From Watersipora subatra (taxonomy: Eukaryota > Bryozoa > Gymnolaemata > Cheilostomatida > Watersiporidae), in the NCBI RefSeq assembly GCF_963576615.1, contig NC_088716.1, forward strand, positions 62,404,228-62,468,227: a DNA stretch of 64,000 bases, written 5' to 3'. Made by a program: the position numbers and the translations under genes. Each line of letters begins with the position of its first letter. The stretch's first letter is position 1. Shown here piece after piece: positions 35,401 to 46,200 of the stretch. The notes below the pieces were generated by a model. That model was not told the DNA's origin and searched no databases. It worked only from the letters and a program-made list of their open reading frames with translations.

Positions 35401-38400
35401 AAATATTTTATCAACTAGCTGTGCAAAACGATTTGTATTTAAAAAATATAACAACATTTGCCATTTTAACTTTTAAACTTCATATGAGGTAAATGTTTCG
35501 TGCAGGCCAAATAAATTTAAAAACATAAAACAAATCAAAAAAGTTTTAGATGTAAATGTGAAATAATTAGCAAGTAATAGCAAAATTAAGTCTGTTTAGC
35601 TGCAATTACAATAAACGATCACTTGGTACTGATACAATTAATACGAGCTGAAAAAACAAAATAAAAATCCTGAATATGTAGAATTAATAACAATTCTTGT
35701 ATAGAAGTGTGTGTGTATAAAAACGGATACCGTTCCACCAAAAGCTATCCATCAACACTTGGAATACGACCACACGAGAATAATATAACTGCCCGTGCGA
35801 GAAAGACATGCCTTGACCCCAGATATAGTATTCGAATCTTAGAAGAAATATTTCTTAACAGGGGCATCATAACGCATGGCCGCATCCGCAAAACAATCAG
35901 CGTGCTTGCGCTATAACTGGACGCTATAACTGGACGCTATAACTGGACGCATATACAGACAAGAGTGTCACAGAGAGTGTCAATTAGCACTGAGGTACAC
36001 ATGCAGATTTTCTCAGCTTAGGAGAAATTATTAACAATTTTGTCTCGGCATTCAAAACGGAACTGTCTCATTTTTTTCGAAATCTAAAAACGGAGCTTGG
36101 ACTATTATACCCGAACACACCCCCCCTGTTGGAATGTTGCAAAATGGCTTCTGAAGCGTATAGCTTCAGAAACCATTTTGAATCAAAAGGCAGCAACAAA
36201 TAAATATTTCTTTAGATTATTTGCGCAGTAAGATACCCTGCTTTGTATGCATGTTATATATGTTTGTATGCATGTTGCATAGCTCTGATGCAATTACTTA
36301 CAGCAAAATTTAGACTTCCATGCATTTTTATAGTATTTGCGGATTGGTCAAAACAAAACGTAAATTTGATGGTAAACTTCATCAATTCTCAAAAAAATTG
36401 CAATAGCGATATAATAGACATCAGAACAGACTCCTAGGTAGCCAGCCACAAACTCATGCAAAGCACACTGAGATATAGAATGGGATGTTTCGACAAATGG
36501 GGCAAATTATAAGCTGACAAACATGTGACTATATTATGATAAACGTTTCTCAGAACTCCTGTATCACTTCTTGACAATGGTCTAGTGATTGACCCTTCTG
36601 TTTCTTACCACAATAGATTTTATAACAAAATACTGTCAGCAATATTCGAGGCGGGATATTTTTTGTTACTGCCATTACGCCTATCTTACCAAGGTTGAAC
36701 TAAAATATGAAATACATAACCTTTTATGATTGTATCTTTGCAAAGTACTGTGCGAAGATACAGTCATAAACACTTGAACACTTGAAGAACCTATCATAGC
36801 AGATTTATGATTAAAGGGAAGTATTAGTTCAACAACCTAATCGAAATATGCTTAGATTTCATGCTTAAAAATGTGTAAATGCTTGAGTAAATACTATAAT
36901 TTATACTATATACAGTCAAACATGGATAACTCGAACTTCACGGGACCGAGCGAAAGTGTTCGAATTATCAGAGCGTTCAAGTTATCAGAGCGCTGTCACA
37001 AGTCCATGTATTTACTTATTTATTAGTAGATACATGTACATATACAAACTATAATATAAATCAAAAGCACAAATGGCTTGTTTCAAATTAAATGCTTCTA
37101 ATGTAAAGTTTAAAACGTTTTTATCAAAAAGTATAGAGATTTTTCTATCACTTGAGATTGGTTTGTTGTTTGAGGTGATGTTATTGCCAGGACGTTTTTT
37201 GGATTGACATTGGCAAAATGTCGCAGAGCCAAATTTTCTTCTTTTTAGGCTCTGCCCATTTTTGCGTAAGAGCAAAAATGGGCAGAGCCTAAAAAGAAGA
37301 AAATATATATAAGCTATACAAGCACACTCTGTATATGTTTGAATGTGGTTCATTGCCTGTCATACATGTATGCTTATGTATATTTTAAACATGAATCAGT
37401 ACTTAGAAACATAAAAATGTGCAAGATCTGTGATGGAATCTTGATCGTTGTTGAAATGATCAAAAGAAAAAACATCTTTTTCTTTTGAGCGTTTTACCCA
37501 CGAACAATTTTGCCGATTTTTTTTTGAAGTTTGTGCAAAGATTACCTCACTTTACCTTGCTTCCGAAGGGCGATCGCTAAGCGGATGTTTGATATAAATC
37601 AAATTTCACCAAACCTTTAGAAAAGTCGTTGACAAAAATATTTTGCCGATGGTGGTAATAACGACGCTTATGAATTACTAAAAGTTCAGGTTTACCTCTA
37701 TGGCTTGGAATAAAGTGATTTTCTAAAGCAATAACCACCGTCTCGGTAGCCGTTGGGCAAAAAACAGTTCCGAGTTAACAGTGTTGAGTTCGAGTTATAT
37801 ATAGCAATTTATTATTACGTGGGAATGGACCAAAGAAACCGTTCAAGTTAACCATGTATTCGAGCTATCCGTGGGCGAGTTATCCATGTTTGACTGTACT
37901 TATATAAATAATGCTTAATAAATACTATAGCATTGTATTGTTATGAGCAATTGAACGGTCTAGCAAACTGAACATGAATCGGTCATACCAACAAATGTAG
38001 TTGCTAAAGCAAGAAAATAGGACTAGATAATACTCCGGCATTCAATCCTTCCAAAAATAAATATTTGAAATTGACGCTTAAATTTCTCTAAATAAAATGA
38101 TTATTTTAATTCAAAAACAACTGAAAATCATTCCTAAGCCTTTGAACCCTAATGCCCGTTATTCTGGCATTGTGTAGGGTGTGTCGGAAACCCTAATGGC
38201 TGGAATACCGGCATTCACATGGCTGTTTACAAAAGCTGTTTCTAAGTAACAGTGTAAACCAATCGAATTAATACTTGCACAGGTCCCTGCGTGCTAGACT
38301 TGAACTAACGGCAATTACAACCGCAAGGTTCAAACCAGGCGCTTAACCACTGAGGTATATGGAGTCCTTATAATATATTGTTATTATCATATCCATCGTT

Positions 38401-41400
38401 TTTTGACATCGCATGTTTGCACATGCGCTCGTCCACGAAAAAGCCGCCATCTTTGTAGAAAACGATCGTCATTCTCTTGATTAATAGTATTTTTCTGTGT
38501 TGTTTTGATACTAAAATAAAAAAAATTGCAAACAAGACCATTGTTTGCCATAATTAATTGCAGGAGCTTCGTGTTTTTAACGATAAAAATTGTCCATAAA
38601 GATGACAGACAAGGATAGAATGACATCACGAAAAAACGAAGGATACTGTGTGGCGTATGCACACTCATACAGTGCAAAAGTGCACACCAAATGAGCACTT
38701 TTGATTATTAACTAATATTATCTTTTGCATTTTTTGAAATTGTTCAAAAACTGTTTTTGCTTCTATTGACTATTTTTTTTATTAGTAATTTTTAAATGTG
38801 CTGTTTTAATTTCAAATGTGCGTTAAATTATTTTCGGTTTTACGTAAGGTTCGACTGCTAAATCTGTTAAAGTTAATACTTCTCACGCGTACAATTGTAT
38901 TATCGACTAGGAATAGCCTCTACATTCTCTCTCCGCTCTGTCAAACAAATAACCAGACAAAAAGTCAATTATCTCATTTTTACATTTGTACCAGTATCGT
39001 GAGGTACCAGTATCGTCGTATTCAAAGTTTTGATGGATAGCTTCTACTGGAATGGTAACCTTTTTGATACACGCACACTTCTATGCAAGAATTATTAGTA
39101 TTATTTATTCAACATACTCGGGATTTTCATTTTGTTTTCTCAGTTTTTATTAATTGTATCAGTATCAAATCATATTTTATTGTAATCGTAGCAAAACGGA
39201 ATTAATTTATTTATTACTTTCTAATTATTTAACATTTACATTTAAACACATTTATAATGGTTTTGTTTTTCAAATTACTTGACCTGCACAAAACGCTTTT
39301 CTCATTTTATTATGTTTGAAAGTTACAATTGTTTGACAAAGTTTGAAAACCTTTACAGTTGTATCATTTTTTCTTTTAATTTATTTAAACTGCACAAAAC
39401 ACTTTTCTCATGATATGAAGTTTGAAAGTTGGAATGGCAACTGGTGTTGAATAAAAATAAATTGCTTGTGCAAAGACTTTAATCACCCGGATATTCACCG
39501 AGTTCCTCAACTCATTCGCACCCGATTAATTTCCAGGCGATTAGCTCCAAATACCAGTTCAGTTCAGAAAGTTGCTATAATTCAAATTACTACTACAAGA
39601 GACAGAGATAATTTACTCATTCAAGTTTCACAAGAACCAGCGAAGTCACCTCTTTCAGATGATATTACATTCATATAGACAACTCATATCCCTTTCATGT
39701 AGATCTGCGTCTCAAAGAAGGTAGTTTCAGAAAATTTCCGATTTTCAAAATATACAAAGTTTGACTAAAATTATTTATTACATAAAAACAGTTATGAATA
39801 TTATTTATACATATACAGTTAGTCATGAACATGAAAATCACAAAACTCTTAATTTCAAACTTTTCCCCGCAGGTCTCATCCTTCAAACCAAAACATAGCT
39901 AATCTACCTACCAATATAACTCAAATAAACTGCCATAAACATGTTTCAAATACTAAAAATATGTTCAATAACTATTTTTGATTTTTCAGACTTGATAGAC
40001 AGCGCTAAGAATCAATATGATCTTATCGAAAGTGAATGATAACTTTGGGTTGACTCCCGACTGACTGCCTAGAAAGTGCATTTTTATTCGAGCATAAAGA
40101 TTCAAATTGGCAAAACTAATAATTAATGAAAACTTGAACATCAAAAATAATGTTTTAATGTGGTTTATGGAGATTTTCACTGTCTTATCACTTTTGAATC
40201 TGCATACCCTAGGACACGTATATTTCGCTAGTATTTAGTTTCGTGAGTAGCATACAGAATAAAATTTCGCTGCAACTTATTTCCGCAGCTCTGATGAGTG
40301 TGAAAATATAGTGATGTGAAAATAAATGCAGTTGAACAAACATAATTAGATGCCTCAGGTCCAGCTCACTGGTAAAATTTTTCAATTTGGGACTAGTTTG
40401 TAATTGTGAACCGCAGATAGAATTGTGTGGACGATATCAATGGTGCAATTTGATCGCTTGCTGCCATTTGTTTCTTGGACTATCAATAACCAAAGCTATT
40501 TAATTTCGCGTTTTCGCTATCATAACGAGCTATCGTTATGATAGCTATCATCATCGCCATCATCGAGCTATCATTCGTTCAGTTTCGCTCATGAAATTTT
40601 CGCGAAAGGATGACTCCGCAAAAACGCGAAAATTAGATGAGGCGAATACATAAGTGTCCTAGGGTATTTACTTTTGGAGTTGAAAAAAATGATCGCGAAT
40701 GAAAATCTAAGTCACAACAATGATTTACAGTCTAGGTAGACCTCGATATGGGTCTAGTATTTTAGTTATAACTTTTGCCAGAGATATCAATGAAGCATAT
40801 TTGTAAGTTTTTTGATTAGCCAGAATCTTTTTTTCTCAACCGATCAAAAATCGGCTTTTATAATTTAAAAATAATGATACAAGGAGGAGGTAAAGATCAG
40901 AGACTAGATAACTCGTGTTGGGTGTCTAGCAACGTTATAAATACCCAAGTTAACTCGCGTCGGGTGCGAATGAGTTGATACTGACACAAACTGAGATCTG
41001 TTTAGTACTATTGACGTGCCAGCATAAGCTTGGTGCTGAAAATTCTGATAATGGCGCTAATAAGAGACAGAAACACTTGTAATACAAGTTTCAAACTAAT
41101 TTTGGTCTAACTAACGGTAATTTTGTTCTGATCTATTTGGTATCCAATTAGTCTCTATAGACCTTTAGGGTCAAAAGTTATGACAGCTTATATACGCCAT
41201 TTCCGAACATTAGGTTTTACCGAATATTAAACTAATTAAAATTTAGTTGTCTAGAACATTTGATCTGCAAAAAACAGGGCGTGGTTCAATTACCAAAAAT
41301 GTCACCAGTGGTAACAAGAACGATATACAACCGCTCTCTGCAATTGAGCATCCTCCAGTCGTCGAGGTTATTTTGCCTTTACACCCAGACATGTCAGGCT

Positions 41401-42181
41401 AAGATCATAGAGCCATTGTTTGTGCAGCAAAGCTCTTGAAATTTGAAAAATATGTTTGCAGTAAGCTAAACAGACATAATAGATTCAAGGGATTGCTCAA
41501 ACACAATCACGTCTTAGTAAAAAATTAATTGTGTAGCAAAAGAGTTAGACTGCAATATTTAGTAGATCATTTAGCAGAAGATTTTACTCTGTATCACTAG
41601 TGCTGATTTTTTTCTTTCAAAGACCAGTACGTGATAACACAGATCCAGAATGATGAAATGCTATTAAATATGTTATTATAATTGTACTTCATCACAAAAC
41701 TTATGTCACTTCATTCATTAACACAAGGTTGCATGTTGCTGACAACTCGGCAACCGGAAAACATTCAATTATTGATGTTTTGCTCTTTATAAACGAAATA
41801 CTTAAAAAGTCAATTCACCATAGCCTTACATTGCGAATACAATAGTCGTTACGGAACAATTTCTAAGGAAAAAGTTGCTAATTAAAACCTCATGAACATA
41901 CGAATAGTTGAAGATTAATTGTATTACGTTACCTGATGAACAAACACATCTTCTTTTGTATCATCTCGGTTGATGAACCCATACCCGTTCCGAACATTAA
42001 ACCACTTCACGACACCCGTCACCTTGCATGCTAAAACACAACCGTAGACACTTTAAAATCTTACGCGACACATAGGCCCCCGGCTTGACTATAGACGTAA
42101 TATTACATTACCTGTTACTTTTTTTTCTTGAGTAACAGGACTTTGTGGTGCAGGCTCTGGTTCAACTTCATTGGAGGACAT
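32486..42181 (-). CDS. YBX1: Y-box-binding protein, five exons, complete
   Basis: Cold-shock-domain mRNP protein that packages mRNA in the cytoplasm and binds nucleic acid in the nucleus. Exons in transcript order: 42181-42112, 42030-41933, 33609-33382, 33139-32947, 32826-32486; phases match and the product is 309 aa. The cold shock domain spans about residues 26-96, with [15 protein letters not shown] (RNP1) and EDVFVHQ (RNP2), then [20 protein letters not shown]. The junction at residues 56/57 reads [11 protein letters not shown], as in other Y-box proteins. The C-terminal half is the family's alternating Arg/Gly-rich basic and acidic clusters ([34 protein letters not shown]). The start is [10 protein letters not shown] at 42181. 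Intron 2 is 8.3 kb and TE-filled; the others are short. Vertebrates have three paralogues (YBX1-3); this is an ancestral-type member. Confidence 0.95.
33610..33866. other. 3' end of Y-box intron 2
   Basis: Short unique sequence between the acceptor of Y-box exon 3 (TGCCTTTGCAG on the minus strand) and the first transposon. Nothing else recognised. Confidence 0.5.
33871..34908. mobile_element. piggyBac-like element with TTAA target sites
   Basis: 1,038 bp flanked by TTAA (33867-33870, 34909-34912). The ends CCCTTTCGCGGACAAA and its inverted counterpart (CCCTTTCGCGGGCAAA) form the terminal repeat. TTAA plus a CCC-starting end is the piggyBac signature. A subterminal direct repeat (GACAAAAACGTCGCT) occurs twice at the right end. 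A minus-strand frame near 34350-34550 is Asp/Glu/Ser-rich ([17 protein letters not shown]), like the acidic N-terminus of piggyBac transposases, but stops and shifts leave it non-functional. Confidence 0.8.
34913..36912. other. Y-box intron 2, unique sequence
   Basis: A three-copy GCCATGACGGAACATC repeat at about 35033-35085 and a 13-bp CTATAACTGGACG repeat at 35912-35950. No exon or transposon ends were recognised in the rest. Confidence 0.5.
36913..37896. mobile_element. pogo/mariner-like MITE, copy 1
   Basis: 984 bp bounded by CAGTCAAACATGGATAACTC and its inverted copy, with TA on both sides. Such ends with a TA duplication are typical of pogo/Tigger and mariner derivatives. Internal sequence matches copy 2 (50053-51162) in the opposite orientation. 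Relative to copy 2 it carries about 220 bp of extra sequence at about 37219-37438, containing a perfect hairpin. No transposase motif was found. Confidence 0.85.
37233..37304. repeat. Perfect 33-bp inverted repeat with 6-nt loop
   Basis: Arms 37233-37265 and 37272-37304 are exact reverse complements (arm core TTTTTAGGCTCTGCCCATTT) around the loop GTAAGA. It lies within the extra segment of MITE copy 1. A perfect stem of this length implies recent formation or gene conversion between arms. Confidence 0.95.
37899..38284. other. Y-box intron 2, unique sequence with a short duplicate
   Basis: Contains two diverged direct copies of AACCCTAATG...GGCATT about 50 bp apart at 38146-38215. Nothing else recognised. 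Confidence 0.5.
38285..38370 (-). mobile_element. tRNA-derived SINE head
   Basis: On the minus strand, TACCTCAGTGGTTAAGCGCC resembles a Pol III A box, and TTAGTTCAAGTCTAGC, about 35 bp later, a B box, with a tRNA-like anticodon-arm spacing between. The acceptor arm does not close well, so this is a SINE-type relic rather than a working tRNA. Its 3' boundary is not defined. Confidence 0.45.
38371..40206. other. Y-box intron 2, unique sequence
   Basis: AT-rich with no supported exon. One arm of a 19-bp inverted repeat (TCAACTCATTCGCACCCGA) lies at 39507-39525; the other is at 40960-40978. Confidence 0.45.
40207..40674. mobile_element. MITE with CCCTAGGACAC ends and TA duplication
   Basis: 468 bp. 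The ends CCCTAGGACACGTATATTTC and CCCTAGGACACTTATGTATTC (as reverse complement) match, and TA flanks each side. A small inner palindrome, GCTATCATAACGA with its complement, lies near 40515-40545. Non-coding. Confidence 0.8.
40675..41932. other. 5' part of Y-box intron 2
   Basis: No supported exon. It carries the right arm of the 19-bp inverted repeat at 40960-40978, so 39507-40978 could be an older element into which the 468-bp MITE inserted. Confidence 0.4.
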
Positions 42182-43238
42182 GGCCGTTTTGATGGTACGC
42201 AGGCAAGTGATGTTATCAAGAGCCGCCTCTTGGATTACGTCTTTCTTCTCCGGCGTTTTCGTTCTTTCTGGCTTTACGTTATGCTATGACCCAGAACGCT
42301 GCATAACAGATAGCCTATTGGTTGGTTCTGATCCACAGCACAAAAATCACATTTAGAGAAAAAAGTCTGTTAATTTACAAAATTAAAAAAAAATTAATTT
42401 TTATTATTAAATTGTATGCAAGTTTGTTAAATTATTAAATGCATAAACAAAAAAAATTGTAAATTTTTGGTTATTTGCTGTTGTGATTTTTAGGGATGAC
42501 TACAATTGAAAAACTTGCTCTCAATGCTTGATTTGATAGTCTTAACATCGTATATACGCCACGTTGTCAGAGCGTACAATCTAAATGTCTATGGCTTTTT
42601 AGGAGTATTATCGAAGGTTACAGGAAATAGGTCAAGAAAACGCGCATGCGAATTGATTCACTCTTTTTAAGACCGAGTCTTAGTTCTCATCACACGTGAG
42701 TTTTACACTTTGTTGTTGGACTCCTTATCAGAAAGTTTATTACTATTGCTAAACTGTCCGTGTAAATGTAGGTCGATGCCCAGACACGTTTGATTTACTG
42801 ATTTTTAGATGAAGTTTTCTGTCCTCAAAAATGGTTTGATTAACAATATCACTGTGGTTCTCCGTGTGGATTTCATGCAAGAACTGTTCACCTTTAATTT
42901 GCATAAAAAGTTAAGCAGCTTTGTAATCGTGGTGATGTAGAAATCTGTCTTATAAATTCGTCATCAAGCTGTATAATAACGTATGGGTTGATATTATTGT
43001 AATGACTGATCATACTCAAAAAGCATTGCGTTTAACATTTGCATTATTAACGTGGTTTGCATATCTTGGTAATCTCATTAAAGTCTTTTAAAGTTGGTAG
43101 GCATTTCATTATTAGTTCCAATCGTTGGTTTGCTTCTATTGGTGGTTGGCATTGTTTTTGCCCAAGCTAGGTTCTTTTTTCAATATACAACATAGATAAT
43201 TAATAGTTTTTGTACATTTGCCCTAGAATCTTCTCAAA
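42182..43238. promoter_or_regulatory. Shared divergent upstream region of YBX1 and EIF5A
   Basis: About 1.06 kb separates the Y-box start codon (minus) from the first eIF5A start codon (plus), so both promoters should lie here. CCCTAG/AATCTTCTCAAAATGG just before the eIF5A start looks like a 3' splice site, suggesting an intron in the 5' UTR. No TATA box or CpG-rich patch could be assigned with confidence. Confidence 0.45.
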
Positions 43239-46200
43239 ATGGCGGATGATCACGAGACTTTTGAAGAAGCATCTGCCGGTGCATCCAATACGTATCCTAT
43301 GCAATGTTCTGCTCTCCGAAAGAACGGGCATGTAATTATTAAAGGAAAACCATGCAAGATAGTGGAAATGTCTACATCTAAAACTGGCAAACACGGACAT
43401 GCCAAGGTAAATTTTGTGTATTATTTAATACTTTGTATGACATAACTATAGTATACTTCTGCAAGGACGAGACTGCTCGTTTTGCTTGAGTGATATATGT
43501 TCTGGCATGTCATATGTTAAAAAAGGGTGAATCCCTCATTGAACTGTTTTGAAAGCAGCTATTTGTAAAGCGGTATTTTGCGATAGTATCGAATTTGAAC
43601 TCTTTGTTTGATTAATTTTGATTGTCAATAGCATACAAGCTGAAATGAAGTCATTTAAACTGGCACCTTCGAATTTGGAAATTTCAGCATATGTGGTATT
43701 TTGGTCATTTCCAAGAACTAATTGAGGAATTTGGATGGATTCAGAGTGAATGAGGTGAAGAACAGACAAAAATTTGTTATGACAAATTTTCAGCGTAATC
43801 ATAAATTCAAGTAGTTGCTAATACTAACTATTCTGGTGATTACCAAAGTTCAGATAATATTAGCATGTTTATAGATATGGCGCCACTTTTTGCGTGGTCA
43901 TGTTTGTTAAAAATGTTTGCTTCTACTTAGTAAACGGTAAACATTTCGTGTGAACTTTTTATTCAACGTATCTGTTTTCATGGTTGCTGTACGCAGTAAA
44001 TTTTAAAGTTAACATAATTCATCTTTGTTTTGGAATTCCTGATCATAAGCATCAATATTTTACTGTTGTCCATAGTTATAAATGGGTTGTAAATTATGTT
44101 TTGATGTTATTATATTTTTGCATTTTAATTTTGAAAACTAAAATGCCCAAGTTGTATGGTTATTACGTTTATATATAGCAGACGTTCCTTTATAACGTAG
44201 ACGTACAATGTTAATTTCAGATAACGCAGAGTTGATGTAGAATTTTTGCTTCCTACTATGTGAAAACTTTCATCTAAGAAAGTGTGAAGTCGGGCAAGCT
44301 CCCAAATTTGATTTGATTGGTAACCTATTTTTTCGCACTTGCGAAAAAAAAGCGACGTGCATATCGTGTAATACCAGTTAGATATAAAACTTTCGCGACT
44401 TTCTAGTTCGTCGTGATGGATCGTCAGATGTGTCAACAAAACTGAGGTATCTGTGAAATTGTTCATAGGTGTTACAACGTCAGCTTACCAATCTGCATGT
44501 CATGAGTAGTAGCGTCATCGAAGGTTATGTTTTATCTTAACTGTGACCCCTATCTAGATGCGGATAAACGACGAACTGGTAGTACCAGCACCTTTTTTGC
44601 AATATAAAAAGCGGTAGGGCCGTTTTCTTAGATTGGAAAAAAGGTACTGGTACTACCTGCATCTATATTTTTTATAGATGCATAAAATATTTGTTATTAC
44701 TTTTTCTTTGCAGAATAGACTTCTGTTTAGAAAAAAAAATTTTCCAACTAGCAAATCTTTTCGCCCCTTATCAGCTTATTGTAAAATCACCTCAATCGTA
44801 GTCTATAAAGCCAATGAAGCTGACCAGAAAAGAAAGTCAAGTCTAGTTTTTGCTTTTTTTGTGGCCAAAGAAGGGAGTTTAGAAAGATCTTAAAACGTAT
44901 TAAGTAACCTACATGTATTTTATTGTTCGTATAGCATAAAAGCCCTAAAGCCAGTTTTGCCAACTACCCACACCAGTGGGTTGGTCTTGGCCTTGATGTA
45001 TGAAAATTCAGTAGAAATCCATGTTTGTCGTATATCACTCTACACTTTGGAAAATATTTACCCTGTTAAGGATCTTTTAACAGTATTTGTACACATGAAA
45101 ACGTTTGATCTTCCAAATGATGTTGGCATGAAATTTAAGAAGCTGGTTTTTCCTACAAAAAAAAACAATCGAAGAACCTGATCAAACGAGTTGTTATGCT
45201 CTAGATGTGCTTTGTTATCTTTTTATTTGAAGATCTGCCGGATCATTGTTTTTTTACTAGTGATGTGTGGTTCAGATTATTTTTATATAGGCGCAAAACC
45301 ATGAGAATGTTGTAAACTTTGCATATGGTAAGTGTTGCGCAAACTTCCATGCTTTTTTATCAGCTGTTGTGAACCTTGTTTTTAATGTTTTTTCAGTTGT
45401 AAGTACTGAAATTCTATTAACAGTGTATAACCAATCCTTTGTTTGGAAAAGGTTGTATTTCTAATTTTACACGAATTCATAAAATATAAGATATCCTTAT
45501 TTAATAAATATGCTCTAAATTTATTCTTGGTACAAAATATTGTCGAAGTTGTACATAGTTTTGAATAAATTTGCAATTGATGTCTTGATTTTTCCCCAAA
45601 ATACCGGGAAAATTGGAATGTGTTCATTTCAATTAAGTTTTTTGTGCGTGATTCTCTTTGATAAATTGGATTGTTTTGCGCATTTATGCTGGAGGAAATT
45701 ATCTGTGTATTGCATTGCACAACCGTACTCGTCACTTGCATGCTTTTATTTGACAACTTAGCATATTTCTTGCATTCAAGTCATAAAATTATCCCGTGCA
45801 ACTTACATGCAATTTAGTGGAGTAGAATGGAAGAGAGGAATGGGAGTCAAAGAGGCACAAAGGCGCTATGGAATACTTGGGCTCATTCTGCTCTTGTGTG
45901 ATCATGTGAAATATAAATAACCGCCTGCCAGTTTTTCTAGTATATAGCTGCTAGTGCTAAAAGTGTAGAATACTTGTTGATGCTTGTACTTGAGCCGATA
46001 ACAGTTAAGAGTTGAATGTCGTAATGTCACTATGGAATGGCGAAGTAAAACTGTACCAGATATGGTTGCTACCTATCAGTTAATCCTTTGCGGTTTACTC
46101 ACTAAACTCAGGTCCTAACATCACTGGTCCTTCTGTAGCATTATATTGCACATACTGTCAATTATTTACATCACATTTTGTAATTCATAACGGAGGAGTG

